From assembly GCA_035946175.1 (NCBI GenBank), contig DASYZQ010000032.1:1-31890 (forward strand): a stretch of 31,890 nucleotides of DNA, given 5' to 3'. The stretch comes from DASYZQ01 sp035946175. Lineage in GTDB: Bacteria > Patescibacteriota > Saccharimonadia > Saccharimonadales > UBA4665. The notes below the pieces were generated by a model. The model did no database searches. It was not told the origin of the DNA and saw only the letters and a program-made list of their open reading frames with translations. How positions within the stretch are numbered: position 1 is the first letter of the stretch; every line of letters starts with the position of its first letter. Shown in pieces: positions 1 through 7,493 of this stretch. The position numbers were made by a program, and so were the translations under genes.

Positions 1-2
1 TG

Positions 3-110
3 AACGGCTACTTTGTCCATTATGTCTGGTGCCTACTGGCCTACCAACTTAGAAGAATGGGGCAGCTGGAAGTGAGAGCTCGGCAGCTGACGGTAACCGA
101 AGGGCGTTAA
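3..110 (+). CDS. C-terminal end of an unidentified, possibly membrane-associated protein (partial)
   Basis: An open frame runs from the left edge to a TAA at 108-110, giving the last 35 residues of a protein that starts outside the window. The fragment begins with an aromatic, hydrophobic stretch (GYFVHYVWCLLAYQL) followed by a basic, polar tail (RRMGQLEVRARQL), as in the last membrane helix and cytoplasmic tail of a membrane protein. The family cannot be recognised from so little sequence. It converges on holA. A short open frame at an edge could arise by chance, so support is modest. Confidence 0.4.
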   Translation, partial: NGYFVHYVWCLLAYQLRRMGQLEVRARQLTVTEGR

Positions 111-130
111 CAGGGAGAGTGGCCTAACGG

Positions 131-190
131 AATTCGGGTTATGAATGTTTGGAGCTGCTGTTTTTGTGTTTCGTTCAAACTCCCCGAATT
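131..190. repeat. Imperfect inverted repeat (two-segment stem-loop)
   Basis: AATTCGGG at 131-138 pairs with CCCGAATT at 183-190. An inner segment TGAATG (142-147) can pair with CGTTCA (172-177) with one G-U pair, leaving a loop of about 24 nt. It lies between the end of the partial upstream gene and the end of holA. No T-run follows on either strand, so it is not a standard intrinsic terminator. Apart from this and an isolated TATAAT at 264-269, nothing is seen in 111-317. Confidence 0.4.
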
Positions 191-317
191 GTAACGCTAT
201 TTGGCGCAAGTGAGAATGTTTGGTCTATAGAAGTGCTTGCTCCTGGGGATGGTACTGATTTTCTATAATGAGGTAATCCCTCTGGCAATCTTTTTAAGAG
301 AAGAAAATCACTCGGAG

Positions 318-1244
318 CTATGCCTTAGCCACCAGAGCCAATAAGTAATTCTGCAGCACTTCATCTGCATCAATGCTTGTGCTTTTTAGGCGCAAATCAA
401 GCTGAAGCAGTTGACCAATCATCGTCTTAAGATGTTGCAGGGGTAGAGAATGCACCAATGCCTGGCTTTTTCTTACAACATAGGGATTTAATTTGGCGGT
501 TCTGGCAACCTCGTCGGCTGATTTTGGACCCGACACTTTTACTAGAGCCAGTACGTGCAACTGCCAAGCAAGCATGGCGATGATAGCCTGAGGCTCGACC
601 TTGAGGGCTCGTTGTTCCCTGTAGAGTTGTAAAGTGTGTTGCATATTGCCAGAGAATGCACTATCTATCAGTTCGAATATGGTACTCTGGGGCATCGGCT
701 CGGTGAGCTGGCGGATTGATCCCCCCGTGATATTTGAATCATAGGTTACGAGCTTATCCAGTTCGTGCTGCAGGAGCTGTTGGTTAGTACCCAGACGATC
801 AATCAGCAAACGAGCATCTTGGGCATTGAGGCTACCCCCCTGTTCTTTGGCGTAGGCTATCGCCCAGACGGCCAGACCTTTGGCGTCAAGCTCACTGTAC
901 GTTCGAAAATCCGTCTGTTTGTTGAGCACCTTGTAGTAAGTGAGACGCTTATCCAGCTTCGGCTCCACGATAACGACATCTGTTGTTTCCGGAACACCCC
1001 GTAACAAATCTCCAACGTGCTCGATAAACGCCTTCTGCTTGGCCGGCTCTTTGAGTATAACGAGCTTACGTGCAGTCAGAAATGGCAAACTCTGCATGCT
1101 TTCCTGTAAACGCTCATACGAGCTATCTTCACCGTCGATATGCTCTACTGCCATATCGGTGTACTTTTCTATGAAGTCAGCGATGAGTTTTTGCAGCTCA
1201 TTATTGCGCCTATAGTCATTCTCGCCAGTCAGGGTTATAAGCAT
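318..1244 (-). CDS. holA: DNA polymerase III delta subunit
   Basis: This is the clamp-loader delta subunit, which opens the sliding clamp during chromosome replication. The 308-residue protein starts with a typical delta opening (MLITLTGENDYRRNNEL), followed by the SLPFLTARKLVIL segment in place of the usual SLF..rRlV strand, the 'LLQHELDKLVTY' helix before the linker, and a helical C-terminal collar region with 'TIFELIDSAF'. Length matches the family. A longer frame extends upstream to 1406, but its extra residues look like antisense of the neighbouring HD gene. ATG at 1244 is preferred because an extended -10 box (TGCTATCAT, 1253-1261) puts the predicted transcript start 2 nt before it; no Shine-Dalgarno is seen. 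It diverges from the HD gene. Confidence 0.9.
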   Translation of the reverse strand: MLITLTGENDYRRNNELQKLIADFIEKYTDMAVEHIDGEDSSYERLQESMQSLPFLTARKLVILKEPAKQKAFIEHVGDLLRGVPETTDVVIVEPKLDKRLTYYKVLNKQTDFRTYSELDAKGLAVWAIAYAKEQGGSLNAQDARLLIDRLGTNQQLLQHELDKLVTYDSNITGGSIRQLTEPMPQSTIFELIDSAFSGNMQHTLQLYREQRALKVEPQAIIAMLAWQLHVLALVKVSGPKSADEVARTAKLNPYVVRKSQALVHSLPLQHLKTMIGQLLQLDLRLKSTSIDADEVLQNYLLALVAKA

Positions 1245-1245
1245 A

Positions 1246-1261
1246 TAGATCCATGATAGCA
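1246..1261 (-). promoter_or_regulatory. Extended -10 promoter of holA, near-leaderless
   Basis: On the minus strand TGCTATCAT (1261 to 1253) is an extended -10 box. A standard 6-nt discriminator places +1 at 1246, two bases before the holA ATG. Confidence 0.5.
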
Positions 1262-1262
1262 T

Positions 1263-1299
1263 TTGGACATAATTTTGGTTGCAGCCTATAGTAAGCACT
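1263..1299 (+). promoter_or_regulatory. Promoter of the HD-domain gene, leaderless
   Basis: TTGGAC (1263-1268), an 18-nt spacer and TATAGT (1287-1292) form a good sigma-70-type promoter. The predicted +1 is 1299, one base before an in-frame GTG. Confidence 0.6.
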
Positions 1300-1944
1300 G
1301 TGACGAAAATAGATCGTTCAGCCCATGACAAGCTACAGGGTATGCGGGAAGATAATCTGCAACGAGATATTAATTTTTTGTTCGAGATGGGCAACATTCG
1401 GCTCATTGACCGGATGTGGCAACGCTTTTGGCATGAGAATTTTGCGAATCTTGCAGATCATCACTTCCGGGTGTTTTGGATCGCCATGACGATTGCCGCC
1501 CATGAAAAGGGCGTCGACACAGGTAAGGTAGCTAAAATAGCGCTTCTCCATGATATAACCGAAAGTAGAACCGGAGATGTAGACTACGTGGCCCGCCAAT
1601 ATGTGGATCGTAATGAAAGGCTCGCCATAACAGATATGCTGCAGGGAACTGCAATTAAGCAGGAATTTTACGCCCTTTGGGAAGAGTACGAACAAAGAGA
1701 ATCTCTGGAATCAAAAATTGTTAAAGACGCTGATAATTTGGATGTCGACTTTGAGCTCGCTGAGCAGGCCGCCAGTGGTTCCCCTCTACAAGCCCATTGG
1801 GCGGTCAATAGACAATTCGTTGCTGAGAAAAAACTGTATACAAAAACGGCAAAGAAAATTTTCAAACAGTTAAAGACTTCGGATCCGCATACTTGGCACA
1901 TGTCTTGCAGAAACCGTGTTAACAGTGGGGATTGGCAGAAGTAG
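1300..1944 (+). CDS. HD-domain phosphohydrolase (YfbR/HD_3-like)
   Basis: A 214-residue protein with the HD metal-binding layout: His in ADHHFRV (54-55), HD in ALLHDITE (84-85), and a later Asp in KDADNLD (143). The helical arrangement matches the HD_3/YfbR group, which includes 5'-deoxynucleotidases, so a role in nucleotide turnover is likely; the substrate cannot be read from sequence. GTG at 1300 is chosen because the promoter predicts a start at 1299. ATG at 1342 is the main alternative, but CAGGG lies only one base before it, too close for a ribosome site. A TTG at 1279 lies upstream of the -10 box and is unlikely. It ends 16 bp before the convergent mutM end. Confidence 0.8.
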   Translation: MTKIDRSAHDKLQGMREDNLQRDINFLFEMGNIRLIDRMWQRFWHENFANLADHHFRVFWIAMTIAAHEKGVDTGKVAKIALLHDITESRTGDVDYVARQYVDRNERLAITDMLQGTAIKQEFYALWEEYEQRESLESKIVKDADNLDVDFELAEQAASGSPLQAHWAVNRQFVAEKKLYTKTAKKIFKQLKTSDPHTWHMSCRNRVNSGDWQK

Positions 1945-1960
1945 CCCGTCGGTAGCTCAT

Positions 1961-2839
1961 TTAAGACTCTACCTTCTGCTGACAGTTTGGACATATATGC
2001 GTACCGCGACCGGCTACGCGAATCTTAGTAATGGGTGTGCCGCACCGAGGGCATGGTTGGCCCTCCCGGCGGAATACCTGAGCGAATTGCAGGTAGCTTC
2101 CCTTCTGCCCTTTGGCGTCAACATAGGTTTTATCAGTGGAGCCGCCTTTTTCGATGCTAAGCCGCAATATCCTACGAAGCTCGTGATAGAGAGTATTGAT
2201 CTTCGATTGCGTTAATTTGCCGACTTTAGTAGCCGGATGAATCTTCGCTGCCCAGAGACTTTCATCAGCATATATATTGCCAACACCGGAGATGATGGTC
2301 TGATCAAGTAGCGCTGCCTTTATGGAGGTACCTCCACGTCGTAGTAGTCTTCTCTGCAAGTCATTGGCGATAAAGTTTGCAGCAAGGGGTTCAGGCCCCA
2401 GCTTTTTGAAAAAATCCAGCATGGGGACCTCAGCAGTAGGGATAAGGCGCATCCAACCAAACTTCCGCTGATCGTTAAAGAAAAGCTGGCTATCGCCTGC
2501 AAAAGTCAGTATAACGTGGGTGGATTTGTCCGGCAGCTGATGAATTAGGCTATCACTGGGATGGCCGGCGCCGAAGTGTTGTGTAGCACTCTTATAGACC
2601 AGCTGGCCAGTCATTTTGAGATGAACCAGTAGTGTATATTTGCTGCTCAATTCTATGAGTAGCACTTTAGCACGTCGCTTGAGACTCATTACTGTAGCGC
2701 CAATTAGGAACCGAGCAATGTCTTCGGGAGAGCCCTGAAAGCTTTTAGGCCAATCATGCCATTCGCTCGCTATGCGTTCGCCAACAATCAAGTTACTCAG
2801 ACCTATGCGGATAGTTTCGACTTCGGGCAATTCAGGCAT
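1961..2839 (-). CDS. mutM: Formamidopyrimidine-DNA glycosylase
   Basis: Base-excision repair glycosylase and AP lyase that removes 8-oxoguanine and formamidopyrimidines. The protein begins MPELPEVET, giving the catalytic Pro2 and Glu3. The C-terminus has the four-cysteine zinc finger (Cys263, Cys266, Cys283, Cys286) with the conserved Arg in AGRGTHIC (278). The helix-two-turn-helix segment with DQTIISGVGNIYADE is intact. Length 292 is somewhat above the family norm of about 270. A TACAAT box at 2849-2854 places +1 at 2842, so only 3 nt precede the ATG; the AAAGG next to it lies in the discriminator rather than in the message. It diverges from the DciA-like gene. Confidence 0.97.
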   Translation of the reverse strand: MPELPEVETIRIGLSNLIVGERIASEWHDWPKSFQGSPEDIARFLIGATVMSLKRRAKVLLIELSSKYTLLVHLKMTGQLVYKSATQHFGAGHPSDSLIHQLPDKSTHVILTFAGDSQLFFNDQRKFGWMRLIPTAEVPMLDFFKKLGPEPLAANFIANDLQRRLLRRGGTSIKAALLDQTIISGVGNIYADESLWAAKIHPATKVGKLTQSKINTLYHELRRILRLSIEKGGSTDKTYVDAKGQKGSYLQFAQVFRREGQPCPRCGTPITKIRVAGRGTHICPNCQQKVES

Positions 2840-2841
2840 TG

Positions 2842-2854
2842 CGCCTTTATTGTA
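2842..2854 (-). promoter_or_regulatory. -10 box of mutM, near-leaderless
   Basis: TACAAT on the minus strand (2854 to 2849) gives a predicted +1 at 2842, three bases before the mutM ATG. No convincing -35 box is seen. Confidence 0.45.
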
Positions 2855-2870
2855 CGCTCGCAGAGTGAGC

Positions 2871-2907
2871 TTGTGCTACCATATGACTTCGCCCTATAGT
2901 ATGGCCA
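2871..2907 (+). promoter_or_regulatory. Promoter of the DciA-like gene, leaderless
   Basis: TTGTGC (2871-2876), an 18-nt spacer and TATAGT (2895-2900). Six bases later +1 falls exactly on the A of the ATG at 2907. Confidence 0.6.
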
Positions 2908-3143
2908 TGGATCAACTTACCGATATCCTCCGAAGTCGTGTTCCCCAAGAGCCTCCCGAGATAGCGGCTATCAAAGGGTATATATGGGATAATTTCCAGA
3001 GTCCAGCAACAATACTGATCCAAAATGAGCGCATCGTAATCGCCGTGGAGAGCGCTGCGTTGGCCAATACATTGCGATTTCGTCTGACACAGCTGCAATC
3101 GATTGCGCAGACTAGTAAGCAACTCGTATTTCGGATAGGCTAA
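2907..3143 (+). CDS. Short DUF721/DciA-like protein
   Basis: A 78-residue protein. The pattern 'RIVIAVESAALANTLRFRLTQL' followed by a terminal 'LVFRIG' resembles the conserved half of DUF721 (DciA) proteins, where V.V.S.ALA..LR..L precedes a final I.FR.G. DciA is the ancestral bacterial replicative-helicase loader, so a role in loading DnaB is an inference from this resemblance only. It is shorter than typical family members. ATG at 2907 is chosen because the predicted transcript starts on it; the ATG at 2901 would lie upstream of the transcript. A distant or unrelated small protein is possible. Confidence 0.6.
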   Translation: MDQLTDILRSRVPQEPPEIAAIKGYIWDNFQSPATILIQNERIVIAVESAALANTLRFRLTQLQSIAQTSKQLVFRIG

Positions 3144-3146
3144 AAC

Positions 3147-3701
3147 CTATAGATTCGCACTGCCAGCGATGGTTGGGTAGTCAGGGATTTGAGCTTCAAA
3201 CAATGACTGGACCGCCGTAAGGTTACCTCCAAAGGTGCCCTGCCCACCACAAGAGGTACCCCAGTAGTTTTGGACATTTGTACCCTCATCGCTAATAATC
3301 TGGAAAGTAAATCGTTCGCCTTGCGGGCAGTAACCTCGTGGATCGGCCACTTTGGGATCTTTGTTGCCTGAGGTGTAGTTTAGTAGCTGCAGCGCGTGTA
3401 GAAATGCTGCGTAGGCCGCTCCATTTGTCTCGTAGGATTTACTCTGAATGACATTGTTCTGATACCCCTGGTATACCTGAATGGTGTTAGCATACTGGCC
3501 GACCGTGATACGGATACCCTTGTGAATCTGATCGGCCGTAATCGGACCATCTACCGTAAACTGCATAACTGTACTGGTCGTCGCATACGACGGCAGATCT
3601 ATATTGCTGGTTGTCTTGTTGCCACGAAATCCGTGCAGCACCAGGACAAAGGTAACCACCACAAGTAGGATAATAAATAGAAAACCAAAGAAATAACGCA
3701 T
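3147..3701 (-). CDS. Membrane-anchored protein of unknown function
   Basis: A 184-residue protein. Residues 4-24 are a strong hydrophobic segment (FFGFLFIILLVVVTFVLVL) acting as an uncleaved signal anchor; the rest is polar, rich in Thr, Asn, Gln and Tyr, and probably outside the membrane. Two cysteines in 'RGYCPQG' and 'GTSCGGQG' could form a disulfide. I do not recognise the family. AAGGTG lies 11 nt before the ATG, a rather distant ribosome site. It ends 3 bp from the end of the convergent DciA-like gene and follows polA in the same direction after about 140 bp. Confidence 0.75.
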   Translation of the reverse strand: MRYFFGFLFIILLVVVTFVLVLHGFRGNKTTSNIDLPSYATTSTVMQFTVDGPITADQIHKGIRITVGQYANTIQVYQGYQNNVIQSKSYETNGAAYAAFLHALQLLNYTSGNKDPKVADPRGYCPQGERFTFQIISDEGTNVQNYWGTSCGGQGTFGGNLTAVQSLFEAQIPDYPTIAGSANL

Positions 3702-3726
3702 GACAGAGGGAACACCTTACTACACG

Positions 3727-3745
3727 CATATATATCATATATATG
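3727..3745. repeat. AT-rich palindrome upstream of the anchored protein
   Basis: CATATATAT, one C, then ATATATATG: a perfect 9+1+9 inverted repeat in the gap between polA and the membrane-anchored gene. It may contain that gene's -10 region or an operator. It could also be a simple low-complexity run. Confidence 0.5.
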
Positions 3746-3840
3746 ACGTACAGACAAGTAGCTGCTGCGCTTACTGCCCGCCGGTTCGTTCTGGGGTTGC
3801 AGAGGTTGACGCTGTGCCGAGTTGCATTGGTCAAAAAACT

Positions 3841-6378
3841 TCAGAGTTCTCCCCAGTTGTTTCCAGTCGTAACGTCGACCTTGAGACGCACGGGCAGCGG
3901 ATGGATGGCTTCCATGGTATCACGGAGTATGCCAGCGACGTCATGAGCGTGTATCTTTGGACACTCCACAAGGATACTATCGTGAATTTGCAGCAATTGC
4001 TGACCCTTGCCGGTGAGTTTTCTCTCGACAGCCAGCATGGCCATTTTCATAAGGTCAGCCTCAGTCCCCTGGATCGGCATGTTCATTGCAGCACGTTTGG
4101 CTGCTTCGCGAACGGCGAAGTTACTGGAGCCCAGGTCCGGCGTCGGACGGCGGCGGCCAAACAGGGTTTCAACATAACCGTCTTTTTGAGCTTTTTGGAT
4201 TGTGGAATCGATATAGTGGCGAATCGGCGCTCGCAGTTCAAAGTAGCGCTGAATAAAATCCTTAGCTTCCACAAAACTCATACCGGCCGCCCGGCTGAGA
4301 CCATGTGGGCTCATGCCATACAATATACCGAAATTAACCACCTTGGCGTGGCGGCGCATGGTTTTGTCTACCTCATCCATCGGGACAGCGTAGATCTGGG
4401 CAGCAGTTTTGGTATGTACGTCAACGTTATCGTTAAAGTCCTCAATAAGCTCACGATCATCGGCCATGATAGCCGCCAGGCGAAGCTCAAACTGGTTATA
4501 ATCGGCGCTGACAAAGATATTGCCTCTACTCGGCACAAAGGCCTGGCGAATCGCCTGCCCAATATCTGTCCGGGTGGGAATGTTCTGCAGGTTCGGATTA
4601 TGTGAGCTGAGCCGACCAGTAGCCGCCACATCGAGTGTAAATGTGGTGTGAAGCCGCCCCTGCTTATCAACAAGCTTGGGCAATGCATCAATATAGGTAC
4701 TTTTTAGCTTGGTGTACTCACGATAGCGGCTGATCTGATCAATGATGGGATGCAGCCCGCGCAGCTTGGCTAGCTCGCTCGCCCCAGTTGAATAACCGGT
4801 CTTGCCCTTTTTGACACCGTCTTTCGGTAAACTCAGCTTGTCGAAGAGGATCATGCCGAGCTGGGCCGGGGAGCTAATGTTGAATTCCTGGCCAGCCATA
4901 CGATAGATATCCCCAGCAATGCCTTGGATTGTCTCAGCAAACTTCTCGCTCATTGCTTGCAGATACGGGCTGTCCAGCAAGATGCCACGATGTTCCATCA
5001 AGGCCAACAGGTAAATCATTGGAAAATCGATTTGCTTGGCAAGCGTGGCAATTCTAGGCAAACTGGCAAGACGAGTCTGTTGGTCCCGATAGGCCCACCA
5101 GATGCCAGCAACGACTTCCCCTGCGACTGATACATCAATCGGCCGCTCTAGGACATCAGCCAGGCTGAGTTCGCGAATGAGGGAGTTTAGTAGGAATGCT
5201 ACGATACGAGTATCGTGGCCAATTACGCCAGGCCATGCCAGCGCCCGGTCCAACAGTGCCCGAAACACCGTCTTCAGATCGTGGCCAATTACCGGACCAT
5301 TGCCCAGTAGCTGCACCGTGGCCCTGTCAAGCTCATCGAGACGGAGTACTGAGTATTCCTTGGGGCTAAGGCTGACCCAGAGTTCTCCTCTGTCGGGGCT
5401 GAGCGCTACAAGGCGAGATTTTTCGGACACATAGGCGGAACGGCGGAACGCTACAAGGCGGCCGGGAACCAGTACTGGGTACTCAGCTGCCTCAGCTCCG
5501 GGTGATTGCTCCAGAGCCTCAACCTGCCTGAGAAGGCTCCGAAATTCCATTCTGCGTAACAGTGCCACAAAACTCGGCGGAACGCCATCGTGCAGTTCGG
5601 CCCGATTTAGTTCTAGCTGGATTGGCGCATCAACCATCAAGGTAACAAGTTTCTTGCTCAAGTAGGCCATATCCTTATCCTTACTCAACTTGGCCTGTAG
5701 AGCTGGTTTGAGCTCACTCAAATGTGCATACACTCCATCAAGTGTCTGATAGCGACTTATAAGATCCAGAGCGGTTTTTTCGCCGATACCAGCCACACCG
5801 GGGACATTATCCGAGCTGTCACCCTTGAGGGCTTTGACATCGACAAACTGATGCGGGTCAATGCCGTACTTTTCCTGAAATGAAGCCACATTAAATAGCT
5901 CAATATTGCTGAGGCCTTTCTTCAGGGTGTAAATATGAGTATGTTCGTTGATCAGCTGGAGTACATCGAGATCACTGGTTACCAAATAGCTTTCAACCCC
6001 CTTCGTACCGGCCTGCTTGGCGAACGCCCCCATAATATCGTCAGCTTCATAATCATCCATTTCATAGAGCGGCCAGCCAAGTGATTCAAGCAGCTGTCGC
6101 AGCAGTGGAATTTGGGCATAGAAGTCGGGGGGTGGCGGTTTCCGATTAGCTTTGTAAGACGGATATAGGGCGAGGCGGGATCGAATGTTGGTCTTCGACT
6201 TATCCCAAGCCACGCAGACGTAGTCAGGTTTGAGCTTCTTGACCACTTCCAATGCCATGACAGCAAAACCGTAGACACCACCTGTCGGCGTACCATCTTT
6301 AGTACTCAAACCGGGCATAGCATAGTAACCTCGGTAAAACACTGACTTCCCATCGATGATAACCAGTCTTTTGGTCAT
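3841..6378 (-). CDS. polA: DNA polymerase I
   Basis: Repair and Okazaki-fragment polymerase of 845 residues. The N-terminal 5' nuclease domain is intact (IIDGKSVFYRGYYA, DDYEADDIMG, GDSSDNVPGVAGIGEKTA). The middle 3'-5' exonuclease-like region (about 300-460) shows no D-x-E motif (GRLVAFRR in its place), and IGHDLKTVF lacks the later Asp, so proofreading is probably lost. The polymerase domain has motif A SADYNQFELR with Asp626, motif B RRHAKVVNFGILYG, and motif C QIHDSILVE with Asp800. Phe630 sits where E. coli has Ile709, and Ser801 where it has Glu883. ATG at 6378 is chosen over the GTG at 6384 because the -10 box places +1 at 6379. Two 8-bp tandem repeats and a 12-bp direct repeat lie in the degenerate region (5404-5460). 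Confidence 0.97.
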   Translation of the reverse strand: MTKRLVIIDGKSVFYRGYYAMPGLSTKDGTPTGGVYGFAVMALEVVKKLKPDYVCVAWDKSKTNIRSRLALYPSYKANRKPPPPDFYAQIPLLRQLLESLGWPLYEMDDYEADDIMGAFAKQAGTKGVESYLVTSDLDVLQLINEHTHIYTLKKGLSNIELFNVASFQEKYGIDPHQFVDVKALKGDSSDNVPGVAGIGEKTALDLISRYQTLDGVYAHLSELKPALQAKLSKDKDMAYLSKKLVTLMVDAPIQLELNRAELHDGVPPSFVALLRRMEFRSLLRQVEALEQSPGAEAAEYPVLVPGRLVAFRRSAYVSEKSRLVALSPDRGELWVSLSPKEYSVLRLDELDRATVQLLGNGPVIGHDLKTVFRALLDRALAWPGVIGHDTRIVAFLLNSLIRELSLADVLERPIDVSVAGEVVAGIWWAYRDQQTRLASLPRIATLAKQIDFPMIYLLALMEHRGILLDSPYLQAMSEKFAETIQGIAGDIYRMAGQEFNISSPAQLGMILFDKLSLPKDGVKKGKTGYSTGASELAKLRGLHPIIDQISRYREYTKLKSTYIDALPKLVDKQGRLHTTFTLDVAATGRLSSHNPNLQNIPTRTDIGQAIRQAFVPSRGNIFVSADYNQFELRLAAIMADDRELIEDFNDNVDVHTKTAAQIYAVPMDEVDKTMRRHAKVVNFGILYGMSPHGLSRAAGMSFVEAKDFIQRYFELRAPIRHYIDSTIQKAQKDGYVETLFGRRRPTPDLGSSNFAVREAAKRAAMNMPIQGTEADLMKMAMLAVERKLTGKGQQLLQIHDSILVECPKIHAHDVAGILRDTMEAIHPLPVRLKVDVTTGNNWGEL

Positions 6379-6391
6379 ATCCACCAGTATA
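6379..6391 (-). promoter_or_regulatory. -10 box of polA, near-leaderless
   Basis: TATACT on the minus strand (6391 to 6386) gives +1 at 6379, one base before the ATG. The -35 region is poor. Confidence 0.5.
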
Positions 6392-6427
6392 CCCTAGGAA
6401 TATGCATTGGGAGCTACAGTAGATCAT

Positions 6428-6787
6428 CTAAGGCATGCAGTCGTATTGTTGCAAACTTGCTCTTTTTAAGAACTGTGCGAGCGAAGCCGCCCTGTCCATA
6501 AGCCCTACTTCAGGAGCCTGTGGCACTAGGTCTCTCTGTCGCAGAGCTCTTGTGACAGCGCTGTCTGTTGGGACAATGAGTGAAACGTCTGTGCCGATAT
6601 CATCCCAGCGTGCGACATAACACCCGCTCCCTGCTGTTGTCATAACAGTAACCCCAGGTACAGCTATCGCGATTCGTGGTAGCAAATCCCTGTCATTGCC
6701 AGCCTCGATACCCAGCGTGAGGTCGCTGTGTGCCTTATAAATCGGGTATAGCGAGGATATGGCAAGTCGTTCCGGCAGATATGGCAA
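6428..6787 (-). CDS. Hypothetical protein, uncertain start, possibly decayed
   Basis: An open frame of 119 residues with balanced composition (for example VPGVTVMTTAGSGCY and DVSLIVPTDSAVTRALRQ) that looks protein-like, but I recognise no family. The only upstream start is a TTG directly after an in-frame stop. A better ATG (MHRWLVAISAG) with a TAATAT box nearby opens a different frame that stops after 22 residues, so a frameshift or decay is possible. It lies between polA and the kinase. If it is not real, 6392-6878 contains no other gene that I can see. Confidence 0.35.
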   Translation of the reverse strand: MPYLPERLAISSLYPIYKAHSDLTLGIEAGNDRDLLPRIAIAVPGVTVMTTAGSGCYVARWDDIGTDVSLIVPTDSAVTRALRQRDLVPQAPEVGLMDRAASLAQFLKRASLQQYDCMP

Positions 6788-6878
6788 CTAACCAACGATG
6801 CATTAAGAAATAATCCATATTATTCATCTAAGCCAATAAGGACCAAAAGGGCTATCTAGGGTCTTTTGCACTCAGTAT

Positions 6879-6914
6879 TTCATAAAATTATCCTTTTCAT
6901 TTAAAATACGGGCA
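6879..6914 (+). promoter_or_regulatory. Promoter of the P-loop kinase gene, near-leaderless
   Basis: TTCATA (6879-6884), 17-nt spacer and TAAAAT (6902-6907). The predicted +1 is 6914, one base before the ATG. Confidence 0.45.
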
Positions 6915-7493
6915 ATGAAGAGTGAAAAAGTGGTCGTGCTGGTGGGCATGCCCGGAGCTGGCAAAAGTTATTGTGTTGATCACTTAACCGCAAGGGGCAT
7001 ACCGAAGGTCTATTTCGGCGGTATTACTGTCGATGAGGTAAAACGACGAGGTTTGGAAGTCAACGAGAAAAACGAGAAGATGATCCGCGAGGAAATGCGC
7101 CGAGTTGAAGGCCCAGGGGTAATGGCCTACCGTATGATAGCCAAACTTGAAGAGTACTTTAAACAGGGCCGCTCTGTGGTTGTAGCCGACGGTCTATATA
7201 GCTGGACTGAATACAAGATATTTAAAGAGCGCTTCGGTGATAATGCCCTTATCATAGCCATCGCTGCGCCTCGCGCAGTTCGCCATGCCCGTCTGGCCCA
7301 CCGACCGATACGACCTTTCTCTGAAGCTGAGGTTACTGCTCGAGAATATGCCGAGATCGAAGGTATTGAAAAGGGTGGTCCGATCGCCAACGCCGACCAT
7401 ACTATCGTCAACGATACGACTCCAGAAGCAATGCTCGCAAAACTCGACGCTATTTTGCAAGAAGCCGGTTTTAGCTCGCCTACTACTATTTGA
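6915..7493 (+). CDS. P-loop nucleotide kinase-like protein (AAA/UPF0200-like)
   Basis: A 192-residue protein with a Walker A motif near the N-terminus (GMPGAGKS) and the overall pattern of small nucleoside or dephospho-CoA kinases: an acidic strand (VVVADGLYS) and a lid-like basic segment (RHARLAHRPIRPF). The stretch KRRGLEVNEKNEKMIREEMRR resembles archaeal UPF0200 proteins. The substrate is unknown. No Shine-Dalgarno precedes the ATG, in keeping with the near-leaderless promoter. Its last 8 bases overlap the convergent rpoD end. Confidence 0.75.
   Translation: MKSEKVVVLVGMPGAGKSYCVDHLTARGIPKVYFGGITVDEVKRRGLEVNEKNEKMIREEMRRVEGPGVMAYRMIAKLEEYFKQGRSVVVADGLYSWTEYKIFKERFGDNALIIAIAAPRAVRHARLAHRPIRPFSEAEVTAREYAEIEGIEKGGPIANADHTIVNDTTPEAMLAKLDAILQEAGFSSPTTI

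Noticed and set aside
264..269. TATAAT in the gap between the edge gene and holA
   Set aside because: No gene or plausible small RNA with a terminator follows on the plus strand, and the nearest TTGCTC is 21 nt away, too far for a standard -35.
1279..1299. TTG at 1279 as the start of the HD-domain gene
   Set aside because: It lies upstream of the TATAGT box and predicted transcript start; GTG at 1300 fits the promoter.
3700..4605. A 301-codon open frame on the plus strand
   Set aside because: It lies almost wholly antisense to polA, which has clear family motifs across this region; the translated sequence shows no recognisable family.
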